A stretch of 64,000 nucleotides of DNA. Origin: Solibacillus cecembensis (GTDB taxonomy: Bacteria; Bacillota; Bacilli; Bacillales_A; Planococcaceae). Positions 55,817 to 63,446 of the stretch are shown here, piece by piece (the stretch's first letter is position 1; each line of letters begins with the position of its first letter). The stretch is taken from contig NZ_LMBZ01000018.1 in the NCBI RefSeq assembly GCF_001439635.1, positions 2,033 through 66,032 on the forward strand. Reading direction: 5' to 3'. The notes under the pieces are model-generated. The model was not told the DNA's origin. It saw only the letters and a list, made by a program, of their open reading frames with translations, and did not search any database. The position numbers were made by a program, and so were the translations under genes.

Positions 55817-55833
55817 CCTTTCGTCTTTTCGAC

Positions 55834-55860
55834 AGTATATGACGTAATTCGCGGAGAAAT
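55834..55860 (-). promoter_or_regulatory. candidate sigma-E-type promoter of sigK
   Basis: CATATACT on the minus strand (55834-55841), with a weak TTCATTT -35-like element about 15 bp upstream. The same octamer precedes spoIVFA. A TGTCGAA Spo0A-box core overlaps it at 55828-55834. Confidence 0.3.
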
Positions 55861-55900
55861 GAAAAAAAGTGTAAGAAGCAATTTGCTCTTACACTTTTTT
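55861..55900 (-). terminator. terminator of pssA
   Basis: AAAAAAAGTGTAAG / CTTACACTTTTTT with a loop of about 12 bases. The TAA stop of pssA leads directly into it. Confidence 0.88.
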
Positions 55901-56428
55901 TAACGTAAATGTACTGACCATTAATAAAGCTAAAACCGGGAATAAAATCATGTAAAACATTGCTGAGAACACATCTGTAAAAAAGAATGAAAATGTCAAC
56001 AATGTACCTGCTGCTGTAATTGGTAGTCCTATAAAATAGCCTGTTGAATCCATGACGTTAAAGCGTGCTAAGCGCAATGCTCCTGCTGCGATATACATAA
56101 CAGCCATCATCATACCCGTAACACCGTAATCCGTTAATGCCATCTCATACATTAATAATGCAGGTGCCACACCAAATGAAATAATATCCGCCATGGAATC
56201 CAGCTGCTTACCGAGTTCAGATTCTTGATTGAACTTACGCGCGACCTTGCCATCATAACGATCTAAAAATGCAGCGATAAATATTAATAATACACTATAA
56301 CTATAAGATTCATTTAGTGTAGACATGATCGCAGCGCCACCAAATGACATATTTGTAATCGTAATAATATTGGCAGCATTTGCCTTTAATTTTTTTACTG
56401 TTGAATCGACTTTTTGAAGTAGAAACAT
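55889..56428 (-). CDS. pssA: CDP-diacylglycerol-serine O-phosphatidyltransferase
   Basis: A 179-residue integral membrane enzyme that makes phosphatidylserine. The CDP-alcohol phosphatidyltransferase motif is complete: Asp56 upstream and Asp59-Gly60, Ala63-Arg64, Gly73, Asp77, Asp81 in DGKVAR..GKQLDSMAD. AAGGAGTG precedes ATG 56428. It is divergent from psd, which decarboxylates its product, so the two together provide phosphatidylethanolamine. Confidence 0.95.
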   Translation of the reverse strand: MFLLQKVDSTVKKLKANAANIITITNMSFGGAAIMSTLNESYSYSVLLIFIAAFLDRYDGKVARKFNQESELGKQLDSMADIISFGVAPALLMYEMALTDYGVTGMMMAVMYIAAGALRLARFNVMDSTGYFIGLPITAAGTLLTFSFFFTDVFSAMFYMILFPVLALLMVSTFTLKKV

Positions 56429-56605
56429 CGGAACACTCCTTTGCTCAATAACTATTTTTCTATTATACTTGGAAATTTCGAAAAAGGTAAGAGCTTAATA
56501 ATAATAGGCACTTTCCATTAACGCCTATACATTATATAATTTAACTTGCTTCAGCAGATGTCCCCTACTTCTAGAAGGGGGATAAATGCCAAGCTTGCCC
56601 ATAAT

Positions 56606-56732
56606 TTCAGTGTAGGGTTCAAACCCTGGCTGAATCAAGTTAAAGCCCCGGCGGATGTCACAGATTTTTTAGTGGACTTTTCGAGCAAACTCGAAAAAAA
56701 TCTGGACGCAATTACGCCAAGGCGTAATTGAT
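56606..56732 (+). repeat. R1 mosaic repeat, compact copy between pssA and psd
   Basis: Head TCAGTGTAGGGTTC..CCCTGGCTGAATCAAG (left arm shortened), core CCCCGGCGGATGTCACAG with TCGAG..CTCGA, and tail CAATTACGCC / GGCGTAATTG. It fills much of the 56429-56768 gap. The rest includes a CCCCTACTTCTAGAAGGGG hairpin at 56563-56581. Confidence 0.85.
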
Positions 56733-56768
56733 TTTTATACCGCAGAGTAGAACATTGGAGGTCTATGG

Positions 56769-57551
56769 ATGAAAGAAAAATTATATCAAAGCTTAATAGA
56801 ACTTTCTAATGGTAAAACATCTTCGAAAATTTTACAATTAGCAGTTCAGTCTGTTGTAAGTAAAAAGCTTATTCGAAACTATAGTAACTTATACGATATT
56901 AACCTAGAAGAAGTTTCAAAATCTACCGAACAATTTTCAAGCTTGCATGATTTTTTTACGCGTCAATTAAAAGAAGATGCGCGACCAATTGATCAGCAAC
57001 CAAATATTTTTTCGAGTCCGGTCGATGCAAAAATTGAAGCATTCGGTGAAATTGTTGATGGCATGACGTTTACTGTAAAAAATAAACCGTATTCATTAAT
57101 GGATTTGTTAGGAAATGAAACACAGGCAAAGCGTTATGAAAACGGTCAATATATTGTTTTTTATTTGAGTCCAGCTGATTATCATAGGATTCATAGCCCG
57201 ATTGATGGGCAAGTAAAGCGACAATACGTACTTGGACGAAAATCATATCCAGTCAATCAAATGGGTTTAACATTCGGAAAAAAACCACTTAGCCATAATT
57301 ATCGTATGATTAGTGAAATCGAATATAACGGCGAGCAGACGACTGCTTTTATAAAAGTAGGTGCAACATTTGTCAATTCGATTGAATTAACGAATGTGAC
57401 AAAGACTTGGCAAAAAGGCGAAGAAGTAGGCTATTTTACATTTGGTTCAACGGTTGTCATGCTATTTGAAGAAAATGCTGTGCAATTTAACGAACGAGTT
57501 GTACAAGGAACAATGATTAAAATGGGAGAAGCCTTCGCAACTATGCTATAA
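56769..57551 (+). CDS. psd: phosphatidylserine decarboxylase
   Basis: A 260-residue proenzyme of phosphatidylethanolamine synthesis. FHDFFTRQL-like (LHDFFTRQLKEDARPID), YHRIHSPIDG and the self-cleavage site FGSTVVML near residue 225 are present; the Ser becomes the pyruvoyl group after cleavage. GGAGG precedes the ATG. It is divergent from pssA, with an R1 repeat between; an inverted R1 copy starts two bases after its stop. Confidence 0.96.
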   Translation: MKEKLYQSLIELSNGKTSSKILQLAVQSVVSKKLIRNYSNLYDINLEEVSKSTEQFSSLHDFFTRQLKEDARPIDQQPNIFSSPVDAKIEAFGEIVDGMTFTVKNKPYSLMDLLGNETQAKRYENGQYIVFYLSPADYHRIHSPIDGQVKRQYVLGRKSYPVNQMGLTFGKKPLSHNYRMISEIEYNGEQTTAFIKVGATFVNSIELTNVTKTWQKGEEVGYFTFGSTVVMLFEENAVQFNERVVQGTMIKMGEAFATML

Positions 57552-57552
57552 T

Positions 57553-57660
57553 CAATTACGCATAAAAGTAACTGCGTCCAGATTTCGAATATTTTTTATA
57601 TAGGCCAACAAAGCACCGAACAGGCCGCTCTTCAAAATCTGTGACATCCGCCGGGGCTAG
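57553..57660 (-). repeat. R1 mosaic repeat, inverted divergent copy after psd
   Basis: On the minus strand: CCCCGGCGGATGTCACAGATTTT, an insert of about 45 bases with GGCC inverted repeats, AAATCTGGACGC and a degraded CAGTTAC..GCGTAATTGA tail. The usual head hairpin is replaced by an unrelated one (57662-57711). Confidence 0.75.
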
Positions 57661-57661
57661 C

Positions 57662-57711
57662 TTTTCCTTCGTTCAGTGCATGTTGGAACACTCACTGAAC
57701 GAAGGAAAAGG
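57662..57711 (+). terminator. strong hairpin/terminator after psd
   Basis: Arms TTTTCCTTCGTTCAGTG / CACTGAACGAAGGAAAA around about 14 bases. It sits in the place of the R1 head hairpin; there is no long T run beyond the arms, so it may act as part of the repeat. Confidence 0.6.
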
Positions 57712-57738
57712 AATAAATTTTAGTAAGGGGTCACGACT

Positions 57739-58248
57739 TTGTATAATTTTTTACTACCAGATGAATATGTCAATAGTGTGTTAGATATTACACCAGAAAA
57801 ATTACAGCAACAAGGTATTCGTGGGATTATTACGGATTTAGATAATACGTTAGTGGAATGGGACCGTGCCGATGCAACTGATGAATTAGTCAAGTGGTTT
57901 GAATCAATGCATGAGGCAGGGATTCGCATTATTATTGCGTCAAATAATAACGAAGAGCGCGTAAAACACTTTGCAGAGCCACATGGGATTCCATTTATCC
58001 ACCGTGCAAAAAAACCACTAGGCGGGGCATATTATGCGGCGCTTGTCCAGTTACGTCTTCGTCGACATGAAGTGGTCATGCTTGGAGACCAGCTTTTAAC
58101 GGATGTAATGGGTGCAAAACGACAAAAATTATATACGATTTTAGTGCGCCCAGTAGCACAATCAGATGGTCTTGTTACGAAATTTAATCGTTTTGTAGAA
58201 CGACGCGTCTTTAATGATTTAAAGCGAAAAGGAATGAAAACTTGGTAA
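57739..58248 (+). CDS. yqeG: YqeG-family HAD-IIIA phosphatase
   Basis: A 169-residue HAD phosphatase. Motif I DLDNTLVEW, motif II ASNNN, the Lys of HRAKKPLGG and motif IV GDQLLTDVMGA are present. Eukaryotic relatives are phosphatidylglycerophosphatases; in Firmicutes the substrate is not settled. TTG 57739 lies 8 bases after AAGGGG. First gene of the conserved yqeG-yqeH-aroE-yhbY-nadD-yqeK-rsfS-yqeM cluster. Confidence 0.93.
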   Translation: MYNFLLPDEYVNSVLDITPEKLQQQGIRGIITDLDNTLVEWDRADATDELVKWFESMHEAGIRIIIASNNNEERVKHFAEPHGIPFIHRAKKPLGGAYYAALVQLRLRRHEVVMLGDQLLTDVMGAKRQKLYTILVRPVAQSDGLVTKFNRFVERRVFNDLKRKGMKTW

Positions 58249-58323
58249 TTCCGTCTGGAAAACCAAGGTGTGCATAAGCTTTGAAAGTTTGAGCAATGCA
58301 TTATTTTAAGGAGGAACAAGTGA

Positions 58324-59427
58324 ATGAATGAAATGCCACAATGTATTGGCTGTGGAGTAGCTATTCAAACAGAGGACACAAATGCGATCGGTTATGCGCC
58401 AGCCTCTTCATTAGAAAAGGAAATGGTCATCTGTCAGCGCTGTTTCCGTTTGAAAAATTACAATGAAATCCAACCAGTTAGTTTAACAGACGATGATTTT
58501 TTGCGAATTTTAAATGGTCTTGGAACACAGGAAGGCCTAATTGTAAAAATCGTTGACATTTTTGACTTTAATGGCAGCTGGTTACCTGGGTTACACCGTT
58601 TCGTCGGCAATAATCCAGTTTTATTAGTAGCAAATAAGGCAGATTTATTGCCGAAATCTGTAAAAGAAAAGAAAGTAATTAATTGGTTAAAGCGTGAAGC
58701 CAAAGCATTAGGCTTACAACCAATTGATGTGAAACTTGTTTCTGCTCATAAAGGACAAGGCATGGCAGAAGTCGTTGAAGCGGTTGAAGAATATCGTCGC
58801 GGCAAAGATGTGTATGTCGTAGGTTGTACGAATGTTGGGAAATCGACGTTTATTAACCGCATTATTAAGCAAGCAACAGGTGAAGGAGAAATTATTACAA
58901 CGTCTCACTTCCCAGGTACGACGCTTGATATGATTGGAATTCCTTTAGACGATGGTGCTTCACTTTTTGATACACCAGGAATTATTAATCATCACCAAAT
59001 GGCCCATCATATTGACGCAAGTGAATTAAAATACATTATGCCGAAAAAAGAATTAAAGCCAAAAGTGTATCAGCAAAACCCTGGTCAAACATTATTTATC
59101 GGTGCATTAGCACGTTTTGATTTTATTCAAGGCGAGCGCGCGGCATTCACAGTGCACGTTGCCAATGATTTACCGATTCACCGAACGAAGCTAGACCGTG
59201 CAGATTCGTTATATGTGGAACATAAAGGTGATTTACTAGCACCACCAACCGCGGCACATATTGACAAGTTACCGGAGCTTGTACGCCATGAGTTTTCGAT
59301 TAAAGAAGCGAAGACAGATGTCGTGTTCTCTGGTTTAGGTTGGATTACTGTACAGCATGCAAATGTTGTTGTGGCAGCCTATGCACCTAGAGGGGTAGAA
59401 GTATTTATTCGACCTTCATTAATCTAG
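58324..59427 (+). CDS. yqeH: ribosome biogenesis GTPase YqeH
   Basis: A 367-residue circularly permuted GTPase for 30S assembly. An N-terminal treble-clef zinc finger (CIGC..CQRC) is followed by motifs in permuted order: G4 NKADLL, G5 SAHKGQG, G1 GCTNVGKST, G3 DTPG, then a C-terminal domain. AAGGAGG lies 10 bases before the ATG. Length and context match B. subtilis YqeH. Confidence 0.97.
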   Translation: MNEMPQCIGCGVAIQTEDTNAIGYAPASSLEKEMVICQRCFRLKNYNEIQPVSLTDDDFLRILNGLGTQEGLIVKIVDIFDFNGSWLPGLHRFVGNNPVLLVANKADLLPKSVKEKKVINWLKREAKALGLQPIDVKLVSAHKGQGMAEVVEAVEEYRRGKDVYVVGCTNVGKSTFINRIIKQATGEGEIITTSHFPGTTLDMIGIPLDDGASLFDTPGIINHHQMAHHIDASELKYIMPKKELKPKVYQQNPGQTLFIGALARFDFIQGERAAFTVHVANDLPIHRTKLDRADSLYVEHKGDLLAPPTAAHIDKLPELVRHEFSIKEAKTDVVFSGLGWITVQHANVVVAAYAPRGVEVFIRPSLI

Positions 59428-59465
59428 TTCTGTAATGTTATGTTATGTGAAAAGGATGCGTTGTT

Positions 59466-60296
59466 ATGAAAAAATGGTTTGCAGTTATAGGGGATCCGAT
59501 TGCTCAATCCAAGTCTCCAGAAATGCACTTAGCATGGTATGAAGAAGCGAATGTAGATGCCACGTATATTCCTGTCCATGTCAAGCCTGAAAATTTAGCA
59601 CAAGCCGTAGCATCGCTAAAATTATTAGGTGCGAGTGGTTGGAATGTAACAATTCCACATAAGCAAACAATTATTCCGTTTTTAGATGAATTAGATGAGC
59701 TTGCAGAGAAGATGGGGGCAGTCAATACGGTTGTCCGCACAGCAGAAGGTAAGCTTAAAGGTTATAATACAGATGGACCTGGTTTTGTTCGTTCATTGGA
59801 AGAAGTGATTGGTGAACAGCAGCGGGAAGAGCCGATATTGTTAATCGGTGCAGGGGGTGCAGCACGCGGTATCGCCTTTGCTTTACAAATGGCTGGCTAC
59901 CGTCATATTAAGATTGCCAATCGTACCGTTGAAAAAGCACAACTCATTATTGACGAACTTGGCTGTGGTCAAGCGTTGACACTGCAAGAAGCAGAAGCGC
60001 AACTGAATACGTATAAAATATTTATCCAAACGACACCAGCTGGTATGTCAACAGGTGATTTTGATTTGCCTTTTTCACTAGAAAAATTCCCAAAAGGCGC
60101 AATTGCAGCAGATATTGTGTATAATCCATTAATGACGCCATTTTTGCACGCGGCACAAGCAAAAGAGGCGACGATTGTTAATGGCTTAGGAATGTTCGTT
60201 CATCAAGGTGCGATTGCCTATCAACATTGGTTGCAATCTTATCCAAATACAAATGTTATGATTGCTCGTTTAACGAAGCAATTAGGAGGAAATTAA
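59466..60296 (+). CDS. aroE: shikimate dehydrogenase
   Basis: A 276-residue NADPH-dependent enzyme of the shikimate pathway. The substrate-binding SKSPEMH near the start, NVTIPHKQ with the catalytic Lys, the GAVNTVVR segment, the GAGGAARG Rossmann loop and the NRTVEKAQ cofactor loop are intact. It occupies its usual place between yqeH and yhbY. Confidence 0.97.
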   Translation: MKKWFAVIGDPIAQSKSPEMHLAWYEEANVDATYIPVHVKPENLAQAVASLKLLGASGWNVTIPHKQTIIPFLDELDELAEKMGAVNTVVRTAEGKLKGYNTDGPGFVRSLEEVIGEQQREEPILLIGAGGAARGIAFALQMAGYRHIKIANRTVEKAQLIIDELGCGQALTLQEAEAQLNTYKIFIQTTPAGMSTGDFDLPFSLEKFPKGAIAADIVYNPLMTPFLHAAQAKEATIVNGLGMFVHQGAIAYQHWLQSYPNTNVMIARLTKQLGGN

Positions 60297-60301
60297 ATTT
60301 T

Positions 60302-60607
60302 ATGTTAACTGGTAAACAAAAACGTTTTTTACGTGCTGAGGCACATCATTTAGCTCCGATTTTCCAAGTTGGGAAAGGCGGCGTAAACGATGCAATGATT
60401 AAGCAAATACGCGAAGTTTTAGAAGCACGTGAATTAATTAAAGTACGTATTTTAGATAACTGTGAAGAGGACAAACATGATGTAGCACAGGCACTTGCTA
60501 CAGGTACTCGTGCAGAATTAGTACAACTAATCGGCTTAACAGTTATTTTATATAAGGAATCTCGTAATAACAAAAAAATCGTATTACCAAAAGTTGTAAC
60601 GAAGTAA
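60302..60607 (+). CDS. yhbY: CRM-domain RNA-binding protein YhbY (YqeI)
   Basis: A 101-residue protein consisting of one CRM domain: LTGKQKRFLRAEAHHLAPIFQVGKGG at the start and the basic RNNKKIVLP end. YhbY binds pre-50S particles and is a ribosome-assembly factor. ATG 60302 is preferred to an upstream in-frame ATG at 60227 inside aroE; AGGAGG is 10 bases before it. Confidence 0.95.
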   Translation: MLTGKQKRFLRAEAHHLAPIFQVGKGGVNDAMIKQIREVLEARELIKVRILDNCEEDKHDVAQALATGTRAELVQLIGLTVILYKESRNNKKIVLPKVVTK

Positions 60608-60617
60608 GGTGAATGGG

Positions 60618-61208
60618 ATGAAGAAAGTTGGTATTTTTGGTGGTACATTTAATCCGCCACATATCGGTCATTTAATTATGGCAAATGAAGTGTATGCGGC
60701 ACTTAAGCTCGATGAAATTCGTTTTATGCCGAATGCGACAGCCCCACATAAAGAAGTTTCTAGCTCAGCTTCCAATGCGCAGCGACTAGAAATGGTGGAA
60801 CTTGCCATTCAAGGAATTCCGCATTTTTCTGTGGAACGCTTTGAAATGGAGCGCGGCGGTGTTTCGTATACGTATGAAACGATGAAAGCGATGCGTGAAC
60901 GTGAGCCGGATGCAGAGTTTCATTTCATTATTGGTGGCGATATGATTGATTCATTGGACAGTTGGTACCGCATTGATGACTTATTGGAACTTGTACACTT
61001 TGTCGGTGTCAAACGTCCAGGATCGAATGCGCAAACCGACTATAAGGTCCATATGGTAGAAGCGCCAGAAATTAATCTTTCTTCAACATTTATTCGAAAT
61101 CGATTACAGCACAAAGGTCCTTTACATTTTTTATTGCAACCTGATGTAGAAGCTTTTATTCGAAAGGAAGGTCTTTATGGAGCGACAACAATTGTTAGCG
61201 GTCATTAA
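60618..61208 (+). CDS. nadD: nicotinate-nucleotide adenylyltransferase
   Basis: A 196-residue nucleotidyltransferase that makes deamido-NAD from nicotinate mononucleotide and ATP. GGTFNPPHIGHLIMA carries the HxGH motif, and SSTFIRNRL is the C-terminal ATP-binding ISSTxIR-type motif. ATG 60618 follows AAGGTGAATGGG; GTG 60609 is on that site. It overlaps yqeK by 32 bases. It is in the pathway normally controlled by NiaR, encoded at 14 kb. Confidence 0.97.
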   Translation: MKKVGIFGGTFNPPHIGHLIMANEVYAALKLDEIRFMPNATAPHKEVSSSASNAQRLEMVELAIQGIPHFSVERFEMERGGVSYTYETMKAMREREPDAEFHFIIGGDMIDSLDSWYRIDDLLELVHFVGVKRPGSNAQTDYKVHMVEAPEINLSSTFIRNRLQHKGPLHFLLQPDVEAFIRKEGLYGATTIVSGH

Positions 61209-61746
61209 AGGGCGCATGACGGAAAAGCGTTATATTCATACGATAGGTGTAATGGAAACAGCTATTCAACTAGCACAGCATTATGGCGAAGATCCAAAAA
61301 TGGCGGAAACAGCAGCCATTTTACATGATATTGCGAAATTTGCGGATGTTAATTGGATGAAGGATGTTGTAAATGAACAAAAACTGGATGCGCGTTTGCT
61401 TGATTGGGATGCGGAAATTTTACATGGTCCAGTTGGCGCTTGGATAGCGGAGACAGAGTTTGGTATCGTGCAAGAAGAAATATTAAATGCCATTCGTTAT
61501 CACACGACGGGGCGTGTCCATATGACCCCATTTGAAAAAATTATTTATGTAGCAGATATGATTGAACCGAATCGCAAATTTGCTGGCGTCGAACGTTTGC
61601 GCCAACTTGCAAAAGTGGATTTACAGGAAGCGTTTATCGCATGTGTAACGCATACTTTAAATTTTTTAGTAGAGACACACCAGGCAATCTATCCGTTATC
61701 AATTGAATGCTTTAATAGCATAGTGAGAGAGGAACAACAAAAATGA
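61177..61746 (+). CDS. yqeK: HD-domain hydrolase YqeK (symmetrical Ap4A hydrolase type)
   Basis: A 189-residue HD-superfamily phosphohydrolase. His-Asp ligands are visible in HTIGVMETAIQLA, ILHDIAKFAD and the RYHTTGR segment, and DMIEPNR is family-typical. Related YqeK proteins hydrolyse diadenosine tetraphosphate to two ADP. The ATG is embedded in the nadD 3' end behind AAGGAAGG, and the stop overlaps the rsfS start by 4 bases. Confidence 0.95.
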   Translation: MERQQLLAVIKGRMTEKRYIHTIGVMETAIQLAQHYGEDPKMAETAAILHDIAKFADVNWMKDVVNEQKLDARLLDWDAEILHGPVGAWIAETEFGIVQEEILNAIRYHTTGRVHMTPFEKIIYVADMIEPNRKFAGVERLRQLAKVDLQEAFIACVTHTLNFLVETHQAIYPLSIECFNSIVREEQQK

Positions 61747-62096
61747 ATGAAACATTATTAAGTATTACTTACAAGGCAATAGATGATAAACGCGGGGAGG
61801 ATATCGTCGCTTTAAATATGCAAGGAATTTCTTTATTAGCAGATTACTTTGTTATTGCAGAAGGTAGCTCAGAGCGCCAAGTACAAGCAATCGCTCGTGA
61901 AGTAAAAGGCCAAGCTGAAGAACAAGGCTACACAGTGAATAAAATGGAAGGTTTCGACGGCGGCCGTTGGGTTTTAGTAGATATGGGCGATGTTGTTGCA
62001 CATATTTTCCATAAAGATGAGCGCGCATATTACAACTTAGAACGTTTATGGGGAGACGCACCTCAACTGGATGCACCAAATTTAGAAAATGACTAA
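61743..62096 (+). CDS. rsfS: ribosomal silencing factor RsfS
   Basis: A 117-residue protein that binds L14 on the 50S subunit and blocks subunit joining during starvation. DYFVIAEGSSERQVQAIA, EGFDGGRWVLVDMGDVVAHIFH and YYNLERLW are the family core. It is coupled to yqeK by a 4-base overlap and to yqeM by an 8-base overlap. Confidence 0.97.
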   Translation: MNETLLSITYKAIDDKRGEDIVALNMQGISLLADYFVIAEGSSERQVQAIAREVKGQAEEQGYTVNKMEGFDGGRWVLVDMGDVVAHIFHKDERAYYNLERLWGDAPQLDAPNLEND

Positions 62097-62829
62097 TCAT
62101 TATGGACGTTTTGCACAAGTATACGATGAGTTGATGACAGATATTGCATATAGTGAATATGTGAATTGGATTTTACAGTATGCCCCTGTGGAAAAATTCC
62201 AGCAAGTTTTAGATATCGGTTGCGGAACAGGTGCGATGGCATTATTGCTTAAAGAAGCTGGCTATCAAGTGTCAGGGATTGACCTGTCAGAGGAAATGCT
62301 AGCAATTGCTGCTGCTCGTATTGAAACGGCCGGCGCATCCATCCCACTTTTTGCGATGTCGATGGACGAGCTTGAAGGGTTTGAAAATTTAGATGTTGCC
62401 ATCATTCCGATTGATTCGATTAATTATGTGACGGACGAAGAAAAAGTTGTTGAAACGCTTCAACGAGTTTTTGACAGTCTTCGAGAAGGTGGTCAATTAT
62501 TTTTTGATGTCCACTCTTTGTTTAAAATGGATGAAATCTTTTTAGATGGACCATTCACATACGATGATGGAGAAATTACGTATGTTTGGCACACAGAACC
62601 AGGTGAATTTGCGCATTCTGTTTATCATCAGATGACGTTTTTTGTACGGTTTGAAAACGACTGTTTCGAACGTTTTGATGAAGAGCATTTCCAGCGTACC
62701 TTTGCAATGGAAACCTATAAAAATTGGCTAGAGAAAATTGGTTTTTCACAAGTTGAAATGACCGCAGATTGGAAATCAGAAGCACCGACAGCACAATCTG
62801 AAAGAATTTTCTTCCGCGCCGTAAAATAA
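62089..62829 (+). CDS. yqeM: YqeM-like class I SAM methyltransferase
   Basis: A 246-residue methyltransferase with SAM motif I VLDIGCGTGAMAL (residues 38-50) and the IDLSEEML acidic motif II. The start YGRFAQVYDELM is typical of the family. The substrate is unknown, but its constant position after rsfS suggests a translation-related one. Last gene of the cluster; a terminator overlaps its stop. Confidence 0.92.
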   Translation: MTNHYGRFAQVYDELMTDIAYSEYVNWILQYAPVEKFQQVLDIGCGTGAMALLLKEAGYQVSGIDLSEEMLAIAAARIETAGASIPLFAMSMDELEGFENLDVAIIPIDSINYVTDEEKVVETLQRVFDSLREGGQLFFDVHSLFKMDEIFLDGPFTYDDGEITYVWHTEPGEFAHSVYHQMTFFVRFENDCFERFDEEHFQRTFAMETYKNWLEKIGFSQVEMTADWKSEAPTAQSERIFFRAVK

Positions 62830-62873
62830 AAAAGATATCCCATCGCAAAAATTTGCGAGGGGATATTTTTTTA
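62828..62873 (+). terminator. terminator of the yqeG-yqeM cluster
   Basis: AAAAAGATATCCC..TCGCAAA / TTTGCGA..GGGGATATTTTTT, a long stem followed by T residues. Confidence 0.9.
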
Positions 62874-62924
62874 TAATTAAAGAATCGATTATTGAAAATT
62901 CTTTCTATTCAAGTTTGCCCCAAT

Positions 62925-63345
62925 ACAAACCCTAATCATTTTTTTGAATATGAAATTAGTTTTCGCTACTCAATATTTTTATTGAAATACGTGCTCGACA
63001 ATAAAAATTTGCTATTTGATTTCATTTTTGCACAAAGGTTATATAATTTTGCTCTTCTCTAGTAAAAAATAGAATAGACCTTTCCTAATGGGAAAAACCT
63101 ATTTAGAATAACGCCGCCTTCCACGGTAGCGGCGTAAAAATGCAGAAAGCTTTAGAAGGAAAAACTTTAAATAGGCTGGCCTTGCACAAAGCACACAGAT
63201 GAGTCGTATAGATTTGTGCAACAAAGCTGTGCGGCTCATGTGCTTAGCCAGCCTAAACTGGCACATACTTTATTAGAAGCTTTATTAGAACACTTACATC
63301 TTTAGGATAAATTTTTTGTGTTGAACTTTTATAGCCAAAAAAGAA
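62925..63345 (+). repeat. R2 composite intergenic repeat, copy without the left block
   Basis: Begins at the junction where the GTTGATTTCC block ends in the other two copies, then follows them through the AT-rich middle, a GCCGC..GCGGC hairpin (about 63113-63137) and the GGCTGGCC..GGCCAGCC-type hairpin (63173-63256). It occupies the place between yqeM and comEA where B. subtilis has divergent comER. No gene is seen in 62830-63446. Confidence 0.85.
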
Positions 63346-63400
63346 TTTTGAGCAGTTTTGGGAAATTTTTCTTTTCAATGGGAATAGAGCTTTGTATAGT
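63337..63400 (+). promoter_or_regulatory. candidate ComK AT-boxes and -10 of comEA
   Basis: A perfect AAAA-N5-TTTT at 63337-63349 and a one-mismatch copy at 63363-63375 precede TTTTCA-N17-TATAGT (63372-63400). The 13-bp gap between boxes is not one of the usual ComK spacings (8, 18 or 31), so binding is doubtful. Confidence 0.3.
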
Positions 63401-63446
63401 GGAAGTAAGCTCCATATTAAAACCTATTAGAAAGGGTGTTTTCTTA

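Noticed and set aside
56546..56731. Frame of 61 codons between pssA and psd
   Set aside because: Translation of the R1 copy; no ribosome-binding site, and shared residues reflect repeat DNA, not a protein family.
46050..63345. R2 as an insertion sequence
   Set aside because: No transposase frame, even broken, and no clear terminal inverted repeats or target duplications; left as a non-coding repeat.
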